Source: a virus. From it: a DNA stretch of 64,000 nt. Every line of letters starts with the position of its first letter. Within the stretch, counting starts at the first letter, position 1. The notes under the pieces are model-generated. The model had not been told where the DNA came from. It did no database searches and was given only the letters and a program-made list of their open reading frames with translations. The position numbers and the translations under genes were made by a program. Shown piece after piece: positions 1-10,800 of this stretch. The stretch lies in the IMG/VR virus record IMGVR_UViG_3300042879_002524, positions 49,834 to 113,833 of that record, one strand, 5' to 3'.

Positions 1-375
1 GTCTGCTTCAACTGTACCTTTAAGCCAACTTGGTAAATTGTCATGCATCACTCGCACTTTAGTTACTAAGTTTTTTGCTACTTCTTGCGTAGTGGCAATA
101 ACAAGCACATTGAAATCTTCTGCAAATAACATGCTCCATAAAGCAAAGCCAGCTGATAATGTTGATATACCTAACTGCCGAGATTTTAAAATAACATTGT
201 ATCGATTATCTCGCAATTCAGTTAATGAATCTTCCTGAAATGGAAACAGATTAAATTTAATCTTACCCCGTTTTGGATGTTGGATATAACAATAATTACG
301 CATAAAGAATACAGGATCTTTAGCACACATCATGTACTGTTGCTGTATTATTTGCTTTATGTTAGGTTGCGACAT
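1..375 (-). CDS. terL: Terminase large subunit (partial, N-terminal 125 residues)
   Basis: This is the ATP-driven DNA packaging motor and headful nuclease that docks on the portal. Only the N-terminus lies in the window; the gene runs off the left edge. The translation shows an FPFQ-like adenine-binding segment followed by KSRQLGIST, the deviant Walker A typical of T4 gp17-like terminases, and then a strand reading VLVIATTQEVAK, typical of the ATPase core. The ATG directly abuts the stop codon of the upstream gene at 376, so translation is probably coupled. The ATPase core assignment is firm; the nuclease domain cannot be seen. Confidence 0.88.
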   Translation of the reverse strand, partial: MSQPNIKQIIQQQYMMCAKDPVFFMRNYCYIQHPKRGKIKFNLFPFQEDSLTELRDNRYNVILKSRQLGISTLSAGFALWSMLFAEDFNVLVIATTQEVAKNLVTKVRVMHDNLPSWLKGTVEAD

Positions 376-756
376 TTATTTTAAATATTGATTGATAATT
401 ACGCCAGTAAATAACGTAGTTAAAATACCACTACCAAACCAAATTGCTTTATTATCAAACCATTTTGGCTGTAAACGCTTTTCTCGTTCAACATATAAAT
501 TTATATTTTTCTGTAATAAATCTATTTGTTGTGTTTTATATGATAATTGTATTGAATCTAATTCAATTAATTTACTTTGTTTATCAATTAAAAATTCTTG
601 TTCTATTATGATATTATCATTTATATCAATAACTTTGTAAAGTGAATCGAGTGTAAATGAAATATCTAATATTTCTTGTTCCGTAAAACAAGTATCATCA
701 ACTTCTTGTGCAAAGCAAGAAATGGGAAATATTAATAATAATAATAAACGTTTCAT
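376..756 (-). CDS. Small exported or membrane-anchored coiled-coil protein
   Basis: The 126-residue product begins with a basic residue pair and a hydrophobic stretch ending SCFAQ, which looks like a signal peptide. A long heptad-like region follows (about residues 45-95), and a C-terminal hydrophobic segment (about 103-122) could span the membrane. With the neighbouring gene at 759, also membrane plus coiled coil, it resembles the architecture of phage spanins or other envelope-spanning lysis proteins. That role is inferred from topology only; no family motif was recognised. It sits 2 bp from the neighbour and abuts terL, so it belongs to the same late operon. Confidence 0.7.
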   Translation of the reverse strand: MKRLLLLLIFPISCFAQEVDDTCFTEQEILDISFTLDSLYKVIDINDNIIIEQEFLIDKQSKLIELDSIQLSYKTQQIDLLQKNINLYVEREKRLQPKWFDNKAIWFGSGILTTLFTGVIINQYLK

Positions 757-758
757 AA

Positions 759-1115
759 CTATTTCTTTTTAGGTTTACGACCTCTGCGTGTTTTATTTAA
801 AATATTTTCTTTTGCAGCTTGTACCGTTTTAGCTTCTTCTACAACAATATTTTCTTTTTCATGTTTTAACTCTTCAATTGTCTGTTCATGTTGTTCAATT
901 TCTGTTTTAACAGATTCTCGTTGTTCTTCTATAACATCAACTTTACCTTGCAATTGATTAACTTGTTGCGTGTTGTCATCAATTTGTTTTTTTAGTTTAT
1001 CCGATTTTTTATCAGAATTTCGACGCGATGTTACTGCAAATATTCCGATAATTGCAATAATTGCTCCTACTAGTATTGCCCAATATTTTTTAATCATTTT
1101 CATTTGTTTCTCCAT
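759..1115 (-). CDS. Membrane-anchored coiled-coil protein, i-spanin-like topology
   Basis: The 118-residue protein has one N-terminal transmembrane helix (about residues 10-28), then a charged coiled coil (about 35-100) and a very basic tail rich in K and R. This N-in, single-helix, long-coil layout is that of inner-membrane spanin subunits and of some tail-chaperone-like proteins. Its start overlaps the end of the upstream gene by 26 bp. Internal methionines at residues 5 and 7 are alternative starts. A lysis role is inference from topology and from the paired membrane gene downstream. Confidence 0.68.
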   Translation of the reverse strand: MEKQMKMIKKYWAILVGAIIAIIGIFAVTSRRNSDKKSDKLKKQIDDNTQQVNQLQGKVDVIEEQRESVKTEIEQHEQTIEELKHEKENIVVEEAKTVQAAKENILNKTRRGRKPKKK

Positions 1116-1737
1116 TTAATTTTGTTAAAAAGTTTTCTTTAAATTTATCAAATTGTTTTTGTATTGTTTCTTCAAATTCCTCAGAAGTCATACGAGCTGA
1201 CCATGATTCTTTTTCGCCGGCCGAATTTGTTACGAATTCAGATGCTTGAGTATATGCTTGTTTTAACATAGCAACATCTCGTTCTGCAGAAGCTAACCAA
1301 GCTAAGGCATTTTCACGAATTTTTGTCTGTTCATATTCTGTATATTTGCCAGATTTTTTTAATTCATGTTCCATTTCAACCACACAATCAAAACACATTC
1401 CATGTATTTTTTGCATTTTTTGATCTATGGGATGTTTACCTAAACATGTACATGTTTCTTTACGGCAATTAGGAAATGAACGAACTTCGTCTCGAACTTC
1501 TTGCAATACATCACTGCTTTTTGTTTTTTTAATTCGAAACCCATCTCGTTGTTCGATTACATGGGTAATTCCGGTTGCAGAATCAGTTTCTTCCCAAACG
1601 TCTCCTATTAAACGTTTTCGATTTTTTTCAGCAGTTTCATTTGCATCAGAAAATCCAATGGTCTTTTTTGTTTGAAACTTGTGATTACCTTCCAACATTT
1701 GTTGAACGGCTTTAATGTTTTGTAACTTTTTTGACAT
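1090..1737 (-). CDS. Putative zinc-binding protein upstream of terL, function unknown
   Basis: The 215-residue product carries two cysteine clusters around residues 91-120: NCRKETCTCLGKH and then GMCFDCVVEMEH. Their spacing would suit a structural zinc site. The rest is charged and helical, ending in a long amphipathic helix. Its place a few genes before terL is where a small terminase subunit or a head-completion protein is often found, but nothing in the sequence confirms that. It overlaps the next gene by 26 bp, indicating tight operon packing. Confidence 0.72.
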   Translation of the reverse strand: MSKKLQNIKAVQQMLEGNHKFQTKKTIGFSDANETAEKNRKRLIGDVWEETDSATGITHVIEQRDGFRIKKTKSSDVLQEVRDEVRSFPNCRKETCTCLGKHPIDQKMQKIHGMCFDCVVEMEHELKKSGKYTEYEQTKIRENALAWLASAERDVAMLKQAYTQASEFVTNSAGEKESWSARMTSEEFEETIQKQFDKFKENFLTKLNGETNEND

Positions 1738-1741
1738 ATAA

Positions 1742-2596
1742 CTATTTTTTAGATTCTTTTTCTGAGCCTAATCTTTCTAATTTATTAATTGCGTATGTAC
1801 GTAATAATTGGAAGAAGTTTTTAGAATCATCATATTCTAATTCATTGGTTGCTAATTTAATTACATTAGCAATTGCTTTGATTTTTTCTACTGTACCAGG
1901 CATCATTTTTAATGATTGAACAAAACGATCGGTATCCATTGTTTTTTTAGTTTCTGGATCGACTTCTGGTTCAGGTGTTGTTTCGGCTGTAGCAGGCTCT
2001 TCAGTTGGTGTTGCAGCAGTTGGATCGGCAGCAGGTGTGGGTGTTGCAGTCATATCTGGTGCTGCAGCAGGTGTTGCAGTAGGTGTTGCAGTCGTATCAG
2101 TAGCTTCTGGTGCTTCTGGTTCGGTTGGTGTTGCTTCTGGTTCTTCTGTCGGCTGTTCTTCGTCAGTTGGTGGTGTTGCTTGTTCTGCTAATACTTTGTT
2201 AATTTTTCTTCGAATATATTCACGAACAATTTGTTCTTTTTGTTCTCGAGTTAAATTTTCAATTTTATCTTTTAACACATCCGCAGTTTCTTTTTCTTCT
2301 TTTTCAGAACGTTTATTTAGTCGTTTTGCTGCAGTTTTAGGATCATACTCACCATCTTCAATTTTTGTATAAAGACGATCATCAGCATCATACTTAATAT
2401 CCAATTTACCAGTATCAACAACTTCTTTATCCGTTTTACGTAATACACCTAATTGTTTATCTTTGGTAGATTTTGGATTTAATCCTCCATCTTTATCATC
2501 CATTGTATAATCTTTAAGATCTTTACGAGCTTTTGGTTTTTGTGATTTTTCTAGATCTTTTGGAGCTTTATACTTGCTTTTATGTTTTTGAGCCAT
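1742..2596 (-). CDS. Low-complexity virion-associated protein, unknown function
   Basis: The 284-residue protein has a lysine/aspartate-rich N-terminal half, a helical patch REYIRRKINKVLAEQ near residue 125, and then a strongly biased segment of T, P, E and A (about residues 140-215). A helical C-terminal domain of about 65 residues follows. Acid/proline-rich linkers like this occur in head and scaffold proteins, and the helical patch is of the kind seen at the ends of prohead-core and tail proteins of T4-like phages. A class L box lies 21 bp before the ATG. The reverse strand of the biased segment gives spurious cysteine- and glycine-rich frames. Confidence 0.68.
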   Translation of the reverse strand: MAQKHKSKYKAPKDLEKSQKPKARKDLKDYTMDDKDGGLNPKSTKDKQLGVLRKTDKEVVDTGKLDIKYDADDRLYTKIEDGEYDPKTAAKRLNKRSEKEEKETADVLKDKIENLTREQKEQIVREYIRRKINKVLAEQATPPTDEEQPTEEPEATPTEPEAPEATDTTATPTATPAAAPDMTATPTPAADPTAATPTEEPATAETTPEPEVDPETKKTMDTDRFVQSLKMMPGTVEKIKAIANVIKLATNELEYDDSKNFFQLLRTYAINKLERLGSEKESKK

Positions 2597-2616
2597 TTTA
2601 AATTATCCTATTTTTA

Positions 2617-2625
2617 TATAAATAT
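2617..2625 (-). promoter_or_regulatory. Class L promoter box before gene 1742-2596
   Basis: On the coding strand it reads ATATTTATA followed by TAAAAAT, about 21 nt before the ATG, with no -35 box at 17 bp. Confidence 0.6.
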
Positions 2626-5120
2626 CACCGTGCGTATTTTAATACGCCTAATATCTGATTCACTGGTGCAAATGCTCCTGTCATCTTGTATGTGTTACCT
2701 TGATATGTAAATACTATGCCTTCAGACGGTACAATTGAATCAAATCCTCCTAACTTCTGAATTCTACGAAGTTCTGACTCTAATTTACGTAACGTATCTT
2801 CATTTGGAGATCCTTGTAAATCTTTAATCAATTGTGATAATTCGGATTTAATTGCTTGCACAGTTCGGCTAGGATTTGCTGCTAAGAAATTAGATGCATT
2901 TTGCAATACTAATACACCTAAACGTAAAAAGATTGATTCAAACGGTTCTAAGTTTTGTTTACGATATTGTTTAAAATCTTTTTTATCAAATGCATCAACC
3001 CATGCAACAAATTCCGGATTATCAATTTGTTTTTTAAGTACTGATATATTTGTAGATTTATTATCAAATGCCCAGCGCTGGGTTAATGTTACTAAAATAT
3101 CATCCGGTATTTCGTATCCTACTTCATTTGCTTTTGTTTGTATTACATCACGCCACCATGCTTTATGATAATCACTTAACAAATCCGTATCTTTTAATCC
3201 ATACTTGTCTCGAAGTTGATCAATTTCATTATAAAATGCTGCTTGTTGATCTTCAAAATCATATACACGCCCTAGTTTAATACGTTGTGGCGGAATAAAT
3301 GAAAATGTATTTTGCATATGAGCATTTGCATCTTGTATGATTTTTTGCATCATTGCACCACCGGTTAAGTCAGTTTCAACAACATTGCCTTTTTCATCAT
3401 ATTCAACTAAGTTATGAAACTGAAGATGTGCTTTATCATATGCAATTACATTTTTAGTTGCTGGATAAATAATTTCCATGTTTGCAAATACTCGGCCGTT
3501 TTTAAATATACGTTCTAATTCTCCAGCTGGTAATGAAGATAATGCAGCAGTAATATCTTGTGCCATTTCCCGAAATGCATCTACTACTAGTTTATATCCT
3601 TCAGCTGCCTCAGCTCCATTTTTCTGAATTGCTTCCTGATATTTACGTTCGAAATCTGCAATCAACTGATCAGGTGTCATTGGATTAATAATAGTACCTT
3701 TATTTCTAGCAAAACCAGGCTGTCCGTTTTTCCAGGTAAACTGAATATTTTGCCCATCTGTTTTTTCTGTTACAGCTTGTTCAATATCTAAACGACCTGA
3801 TAATGCTCTAGATACAATTTCCCGAACGTCATTAAATGTTAATCCATGATCATCCCATGGATGTGCCATATGTCCTGCAGCACCACCTTCAGACAATATA
3901 CCTCCAGTTTTTAAACGAGATTCGATTGTATATATAATATCTTCTGGATTATTTGACTGCCATCGTTTTCTTTGTTTTTTAATTGTCCGCGGAATTAATT
4001 CAATCACTTTTTTACTAGGATTCCATTGCAGCATGAATGGCATATGAATTGGAATATCAAATTGATAATCAGAACCAACACCGTTTGGTCGATCTAAATG
4101 CAATTGTCTAGCAATTTTATCTCCATATTCATTTGCTAAATCTTCGAAAAAATCTCGGAGTTCATCTGTATAAATAGGTGCTTCGTTTCTTGGGTCATTT
4201 AATCGATCGATAAAATGCGTAAACTTGCCTTGAAAATCTACATCAATTCCATAATGTCTAAAAAATCCATCAACTGCTGATTCTATAGATGCCAATTCGG
4301 ACCGTGTTATATAGTTTTCTTTAATTATATTTTCTACTAATTTAGCACCATATACTGTTTTATGAAAATCATCAAAATCATATACAAAATCTTTGCCTCG
4401 ATGTTTATCTAAAAATGCACGTAATTTTTTAATTTTATCAGCATGATGTTTTTTTTCACGTGGAAACATCATTGATTCAACAACAGAATCTACATCTTCT
4501 TGTAAATTGTTTAACCACCAATCTTTAGTAAATAATGATTCTTGCATACCAGTTAATAGTTGCCAAACATTTTTTACTTTAGCTTCATCGTATTGTGGAT
4601 ATGATGCTCGAAATGTTTCATAATCATTATTAGCTAATGCCGTTCGAACAACAGTTGCTGAAACCGGTTCACCATTACGATATTGCATTGGATCTACATT
4701 AACATTTAATTCTATTGCATCTATACCGGAGGGAATCGTACGGCCTTTTTTGTCTCCGATAGTTGCGTATTTATCTACATTTGGGATAAAATCTTTTGCA
4801 CGAACATAATCATCACCTTTAGCCGATGCAGCCATTGCATACCGACCAGTCACATCTTCTGGAAGTGCAAATAAGTATTCATATGCGGCCGTTATAGGAG
4901 AATTAAATTCTGTTGGTTGTATTTCAATATTAGGATTATCATTTAAGATATTAAACATTTCAATTGTTTTATCTCGGGTAATTCCATCTCGTTCTTTAGG
5001 ACCAATTAAAAGTATAACACGATCTACATCTGCAGATTGTGCATACCGATTTGCTAAATCTAGATGAGCACCAGTTAATGGTTTAAACCCGCCAGGAAAC
5101 AGTACTGTTATTTTGTTCAT
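2625..5120 (-). CDS. Nucleotidyltransferase fused to a ligase-like nucleotidyl-transfer domain
   Basis: The 831-residue protein opens with FPGGFKPLTGAHLDLA (residues 8-23), the first signature of the cytidylyltransferase/NMN-adenylyltransferase fold (the HxGH site appears as TGAH). SATVVRTAL at about 154 matches the second, ISSTxxR-like signature. A region with GGAAGHMAHPWDDHGLTF (about 412-429) leads into EKTDGQN (lysine 453) and ARNKGT (471), which look like motifs I and III of the RNA-ligase/DNA-ligase superfamily. Similar two-part proteins occur in T4-like marine phages. The reaction is not known: end repair, NAD-related chemistry or protein nucleotidylation are all possible. The C-terminal 300 residues are unassigned. 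Confidence 0.8.
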   Translation of the reverse strand: MNKITVLFPGGFKPLTGAHLDLANRYAQSADVDRVILLIGPKERDGITRDKTIEMFNILNDNPNIEIQPTEFNSPITAAYEYLFALPEDVTGRYAMAASAKGDDYVRAKDFIPNVDKYATIGDKKGRTIPSGIDAIELNVNVDPMQYRNGEPVSATVVRTALANNDYETFRASYPQYDEAKVKNVWQLLTGMQESLFTKDWWLNNLQEDVDSVVESMMFPREKKHHADKIKKLRAFLDKHRGKDFVYDFDDFHKTVYGAKLVENIIKENYITRSELASIESAVDGFFRHYGIDVDFQGKFTHFIDRLNDPRNEAPIYTDELRDFFEDLANEYGDKIARQLHLDRPNGVGSDYQFDIPIHMPFMLQWNPSKKVIELIPRTIKKQRKRWQSNNPEDIIYTIESRLKTGGILSEGGAAGHMAHPWDDHGLTFNDVREIVSRALSGRLDIEQAVTEKTDGQNIQFTWKNGQPGFARNKGTIINPMTPDQLIADFERKYQEAIQKNGAEAAEGYKLVVDAFREMAQDITAALSSLPAGELERIFKNGRVFANMEIIYPATKNVIAYDKAHLQFHNLVEYDEKGNVVETDLTGGAMMQKIIQDANAHMQNTFSFIPPQRIKLGRVYDFEDQQAAFYNEIDQLRDKYGLKDTDLLSDYHKAWWRDVIQTKANEVGYEIPDDILVTLTQRWAFDNKSTNISVLKKQIDNPEFVAWVDAFDKKDFKQYRKQNLEPFESIFLRLGVLVLQNASNFLAANPSRTVQAIKSELSQLIKDLQGSPNEDTLRKLESELRRIQKLGGFDSIVPSEGIVFTYQGNTYKMTGAFAPVNQILGVLKYAR

Positions 5121-5134
5121 TTTATTTCTTTATA

Positions 5135-5143
5135 TATAAATAT
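5135..5143 (-). promoter_or_regulatory. Class L promoter box before gene 2625-5120
   Basis: Coding strand ATATTTATA, then TATAAAG, about 15 nt before the ATG, and no -35 box. Confidence 0.6.
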
Positions 5144-5161
5144 TATCTAATAAATTATTGA

Positions 5162-7861
5162 TTATATTTCCGGAAGTAATATTCCTATAGATCCAGTAAC
5201 GCTACCTACAACTCGACTAGTACGATATACAAAGTGTTTTAGTTTAAATTCACTCGTTCCCGACCCTAATCCCGCGTGTGATGTTAACATGTAAATTCTT
5301 ACATATTTACCCTGACATTCAGCAAAATTAGCTTTTCCAACAGTACCACCTACTACTTCTAATGTTCTAGAATTTCCTCGAATTGAAGTAACAGGTGTAA
5401 ATAATATCGGTACTGATCCGCCTGACAAAGATTTTGGAGTACTCCACATATCATATTCATTAGTCAATGGACTTAAATCTATACTACTAGCAGATTGTAT
5501 ATACCATTCACCCGATAATGTTCTATTACCTGAAGCAGAATTTATAAATTGAGCAGTTACTGATATTTGCATTCTAGTTTCGCCTGGTAAAATAAATGTT
5601 TCAAATATCGATGAAGTTACAGGTGTACCATTACTTCCAAAATTACCAGAAGCTGTAAATTCTGATCTATCAAAATATACAACCCGGCCGACATTAAATC
5701 CATCAACAAATTCTGAGTTCGAATCAAATAAAACATTACTTCCATTTACTGCAATAAATGATGATGCAGTTACATCCCCATCCGCTGTTAAATAAAATCC
5801 ACTCGATGATATTTCTAAATTACCATTACTTCCAGAAATATACTGTGAGTTAGGATCTCCAAAGAAAAATGTTTCTGTATGTACATCTAACTCGGATGGA
5901 TTTGTTGAATAACGAAAATAATTATTAGCATCTCCGTATAATTCTAAACCAACACCACTATATGGTACTCCACCTTTTGTTCCTAAAGATCCACTTAAAG
6001 CAGATCCAGACCACATTAAAAATCCAGGAAAGCCAGCAGTAAATCCTTCATAACCTAATGATCTTATATATCCGGTATTCTTATATCCAGATATCGCTAC
6101 GCCAGTTTCTAATGAGTCTGCTACATACAAAGATCCAGTAAGCATAGAATAATCGCCATCTATATAACGATTACCACCTTCCCAATTTTTATTATAAATG
6201 TAATTAATTTGTTTGCTTTTTTCGCCAGCTATATTATAATATTCTACTTTAAATGATACTTGATTATCAGCTTTATGTGGAGTTGGTACTAAACTTCGAA
6301 GACGTGTATATTGTGGTGTATATCCTGACTCATTATCAGAAGTTGTACGTACATCAGAAACTTGCCATTCTCCAGATTCTACAATAAATATTAATACACC
6401 AGTACCGGTATTATCTGCAGTAAACTCAAACGTTTCATCATCAAATCGTTGGTTGTTAGTTTGTACTTCTAATTCACCAACCCGTTTTCCAAATCGTCTG
6501 GAAAAATCTTGGTTAAAATAGTCTGTTGTATTAAAATTAAACGCACTACCTGACAAATAAACAGAAATTTTTGGATTAGTTGTACCAGTTCTAGTTCCTA
6601 ATGCATCTATCATAACTTTATATGATGCATCTTTAATAAAAATTCCGTTATATGCAGATTGCAATTCTGCAGTAGTAATAGTATTTACTGCATCAATATT
6701 AACACTACTCGAAATACGCATAGCATTATTAATAGATGCCGTTGTCCAAGTTAGTACCGGTGCTGCAATTTCTGTTTTACCTTGATACGTATGTCCTTCC
6801 CAGTATGTATTAATTACGCTTTGACTGTAAAATAATCCTAAACTCTCATATGGATATAATGATGATGTGCTAGAAACAAATATTTCCGTTTCTTCTAATT
6901 CTACATCATTTATTAATTCCCATGACCCGATAGTACCATTATTGCTAACAAATGTTTTTATTCTGGATATGTCACCAGTTGCCGGTTCTAAATCATCAAT
7001 TTGTATAAGAGCGAATGATTCAGAATTTTGTGTAGGTACATATTGCGGTGTTGCTTCATATGTTACCGAATAAGCAGAGTAATCAAATGCAGTGTATGTA
7101 TGAGATGAAATACTTTGGCTACTAAAAACCGTATACTCTGTGTTTAACAGTGCTAAACTAGGAGATAATATCTTTTTAATAGTTGTTTGATAAACCGCAT
7201 TAGATACAGTGTAATTAGGCGTAGGAGAAGGATTTTGTGGAGTGGCTACTGTTAATGTTCCGCCAATCATATCTCCGGTAAAAGATCCCCCGGTAATTTC
7301 TATAGCAGCTGCACCGTTATAATTATAATATCTTACGGTGCCGGTGTTATATGTAGGAAACTGCGTGTTATTTGCGTATACTCTGTCTAACTGAACTCCA
7401 ACCTGTTCTGATAACGTTATAGTCGGTAATGTTTCAAATATTATTTCAGTATCATTAGCTATATTAGGGTTAACAGGTACCGTACGAGTCCATTTAACAT
7501 TAGCACGATTTTGCCATTCAGATGGGGCATTAACTGCTTCACCTATCAATGTAATTCGACAATCACCCGGAGATGTATTTTCATATATATAAATTGCAAC
7601 AACTCTGGATTTATCTTCATCTAAATAATCAATAACTTCAGAATAGATAGGATCACCATTATAATCTAGTACTTCGATATTTAGATACGATCCTACTTTT
7701 AAATTCGTAGGATTTCCACGAAGTTTAAATAAATTTTTTCCAGCAGTTAACCGAAGTGGAAATTCTGAAATTTGAAAAAAATCTGGTGATGTTAATGATG
7801 TATCGTTGTATAAAACATCGATAAATTCTAAACCTTTATAAACAGCTTCTTTGCGTTTCAT
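5162..7861 (-). CDS. Large fibre-like virion protein
   Basis: The 899-residue protein is rich in S, G, T, Y and N and beta-structured throughout. A central stretch containing ISGSNGNLEISSSGFYL followed by DGDVTASSFIAVNG (about residues 675-710) is typical of tail and neck fibres and of collar structural proteins. No signal peptide, helical bundle or catalytic motif is visible. It is transcribed from its own class L box and lies between the recombination genes and the nucleotidyltransferase fusion, separate from the main baseplate block. It is most likely a tail-fibre, whisker or receptor-binding component; the fold of the tip cannot be named. Confidence 0.75.
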   Translation of the reverse strand: MKRKEAVYKGLEFIDVLYNDTSLTSPDFFQISEFPLRLTAGKNLFKLRGNPTNLKVGSYLNIEVLDYNGDPIYSEVIDYLDEDKSRVVAIYIYENTSPGDCRITLIGEAVNAPSEWQNRANVKWTRTVPVNPNIANDTEIIFETLPTITLSEQVGVQLDRVYANNTQFPTYNTGTVRYYNYNGAAAIEITGGSFTGDMIGGTLTVATPQNPSPTPNYTVSNAVYQTTIKKILSPSLALLNTEYTVFSSQSISSHTYTAFDYSAYSVTYEATPQYVPTQNSESFALIQIDDLEPATGDISRIKTFVSNNGTIGSWELINDVELEETEIFVSSTSSLYPYESLGLFYSQSVINTYWEGHTYQGKTEIAAPVLTWTTASINNAMRISSSVNIDAVNTITTAELQSAYNGIFIKDASYKVMIDALGTRTGTTNPKISVYLSGSAFNFNTTDYFNQDFSRRFGKRVGELEVQTNNQRFDDETFEFTADNTGTGVLIFIVESGEWQVSDVRTTSDNESGYTPQYTRLRSLVPTPHKADNQVSFKVEYYNIAGEKSKQINYIYNKNWEGGNRYIDGDYSMLTGSLYVADSLETGVAISGYKNTGYIRSLGYEGFTAGFPGFLMWSGSALSGSLGTKGGVPYSGVGLELYGDANNYFRYSTNPSELDVHTETFFFGDPNSQYISGSNGNLEISSSGFYLTADGDVTASSFIAVNGSNVLFDSNSEFVDGFNVGRVVYFDRSEFTASGNFGSNGTPVTSSIFETFILPGETRMQISVTAQFINSASGNRTLSGEWYIQSASSIDLSPLTNEYDMWSTPKSLSGGSVPILFTPVTSIRGNSRTLEVVGGTVGKANFAECQGKYVRIYMLTSHAGLGSGTSEFKLKHFVYRTSRVVGSVTGSIGILLPEI

Positions 7862-7879
7862 CCATTGATATTCTTTTTA

Positions 7880-7888
7880 TATAAATAT
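7880..7888 (-). promoter_or_regulatory. Class L promoter box before the fibre-like gene
   Basis: Coding strand GATATTTATATAAAAAG ending about 15 nt before the ATG; it touches the stop codon of the upstream gene. Confidence 0.62.
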
Positions 7889-10800
7889 CAAACATGATTA
7901 ATCTGGCTGAATCCGTCGATTTTATTAACTTCAATTAAATTGTCTACCATATCTCGCATAGAATCAACATGGCTGATAATAATAGAAAAGTCAAATTTAG
8001 TTCGAAAATAATCAAATAGATTTACTACTGCAGAAATATGTTCTGCATCCAATGATCCCCATCCTTCATCTATTGCAATAAAATTTGGTCGTGGTAGTGC
8101 AGATACATTGATAAGTGCTATTCGAATTGCTAATGATGATATAAAACGTTCCATACCACTTGTTAATTCCAATGGCCAAAAATTATCTTCATCATAAATA
8201 ATGTATCCATTGATATTTTTACCATCACTTTGCAACACCATATTAAAATCTACAACCTGATTTAAAACATTGTTTATTTCAGTTTCTATTTTCGGCATTG
8301 CTTTAGAAATTAATTCATATGGAATTCCATCTCGTTTTACCGTTTGTAAATAGTATTCATATGCTTTATATTCTGTTTCTAATTTATGATATGCATCTAA
8401 ACTCGTCAATGCAGATTGTTTATTTGTTTTTGCAACTTCTATAGCACCAAACAGTGATTTGATTTGTGTTTGAATAGATTTTATTTCCTCAGTAAATGCA
8501 TCGATATCTTGTTTACATTCAGTAATTTTTTCATCAATTGTTTTATTATGAGTTATAGCAGTTTCATTGTTTCGGAATAATTCTTGCCGTTCCAAACAAG
8601 TTTCAAGTTCTGATTCTTTAGTTTGCAGTTCATTTTCTGCAATCTGAAGTTGCAATTCTAATTTTTCTACAGCACTTTGTTTGGTTTGTAAATTGGTTCG
8701 AAGTGTAATTAATTCAGCATATCGTTGTTCATATTGTTGAAGCAATTCAATTTCAGCATTAATGTCTTGTTTAGTGGTTTGTAGTCCTGTTAATATGTTT
8801 CTATCCGAATCGATTGTATTTTGCGCTTCGATTGCATCTTGTACAAAAACGTTAGATGTACAATATTTGCATTTCGGATCATATTCATGTTCGGCAAGAT
8901 GATTAATTTTTTCTTGTTTAGCATTTACAACTCCTTGTTGTTTGTCAATTTGAGTTTCAATTTGTTTGAGATTGGTTTTAAAAATTTTCAATTGGTCCAA
9001 TTGTTCTAATAAACCAGGTTCATCATAAGTACGAATTTCTTTTTTAATCGTAACATGTTGTGTTTTTAAATCTTCTAAAGTTTGTTCTGATTGATCGATA
9101 TTATTTTGTAAGTCATCAATTTTTTCTGTTAAATCAGATTCAGTTTTTCGTAATTTTGTAATATCTGGTCCATCATATGTTGTTGGTAATTTTGTTTCAA
9201 TTAATGATACGATTTGATTTTGTAAATAATTTCGTCTTTCTTGAAACTCATCTTCTTGTGTTTCTAACGTTTGAATAGTTCCATGATTTGCATTTATTAT
9301 GTTGTCTGTACTAACAATTATTTCAGCAAAATCTGTTTTCTTGTATTCTTTTAATTTACCAGCAGTTTCTTTAATTTCATCTGCAGCAAGTTGATATAGT
9401 TGTTCAAATACCGTTATGTCTAAAAACTGCGATAATAGATCTTTACGTTCTCTTTGTGATTTTTCTATAAAATTGTTGTTATCAGCTTGAAGTGAAAATG
9501 CAGTTAAAATAAAATCATCATATGTTCCTAAATACCTACGAATCGATTTATTTGTATCACTTCGTTCTTCTCCATTTAAATTTTCTGTGTCGGTATAAAA
9601 ATCTACCAAAACTTTAACATGACCATTTTTTTGTTTAATACCATTACGTTCGATAATGTATTTAACACCATTCATTTCAAATGTAAATTTACCTCGGAAT
9701 GTAGCTTTTTTATTATTTAATACTTCATGTGCTTTGCCTGTTTTGCTGCATTTATCAAAAATTGTATATGTAATTGCATCGAGTAAAGATGATTTACCAG
9801 ATGTATTTGCTGCAAATAATCCACATACATCCTGCATGTTTTCGAAATTAATAACATTGCCTTCCCCATATGAAAACATGTTATCAAATTCAAATTCAAT
9901 TGGATGCCAAGTCATATGACGAACAGATTCGATAGCTGGTAGTTTAGAATTAATTGTTCGGTTAATGTGTCGAATTGCATCTGTTTCCTCCGATGTTGCT
10001 TGTGGAAAATTAACTGCAATGTAATCTGTTATCAATGTGTTTTGATATTCAACATCTCGTACGTTTCCTATAGTAAATGATGAAGAAGCTTCATTATGAA
10101 TTGAAGTAGAGTTTCGCTGTATTGTGATATCCTGTACATCATATTTTTTTCGAATAGCAGCAATCATTTTTTTCATATCAGCTGCACTAGTGTCGGAAAA
10201 TTTAATACGAACTCGGGGCTTATTCGGAATACGTGATGGTGCGTTAATAACTGTGGTGCCTTGCACATCGAGTGTTACATATCCATAATCATTGTGTATT
10301 GGAACAAACTTTGCTGAACGATCTGGCAAATCCCATACTAATATTCCGTGATCTAATGCTTCACCGTGATTTTGTTGAATTAATGATCCTGGATATGCAA
10401 TTGTTTGTTTATCATCTAAGAATTGTGCCGGCTTATGAATATCGCCTAGCAATGTAATATCATGACCAGCAAACAAATCGATTCCAACATGCTCATTAGA
10501 TATTTGATAACCAATATCAGTACGAGCAGAATTCACAGCTCCATGATGTAATGCAATTTTATATGCAGCTTCGAATTGATCAGCTCTAATATATTCAGTT
10601 GGTGCAACATCAACAGCCATGTGATTGAATACAACATTAGCAATTTGAAATAATCCATTCTCTTTAACAAAAATAATGTTAGGATTCTTAATAACATTGA
10701 TTATTGGACTAACCGCATCCGTTCGATGCATGTTGTTTAAATTCATGTCATGATTACCTAAAATAACAACCGTTGGTATCATGAATCCTTCGAAGAACTC

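Noticed and set aside
1916-2372. Cysteine/phenylalanine-rich and G/V/S-rich plus-strand frames
   Set aside because: They are the reverse reading of the T/P/E/A-rich repeat in gene 1742-2596.
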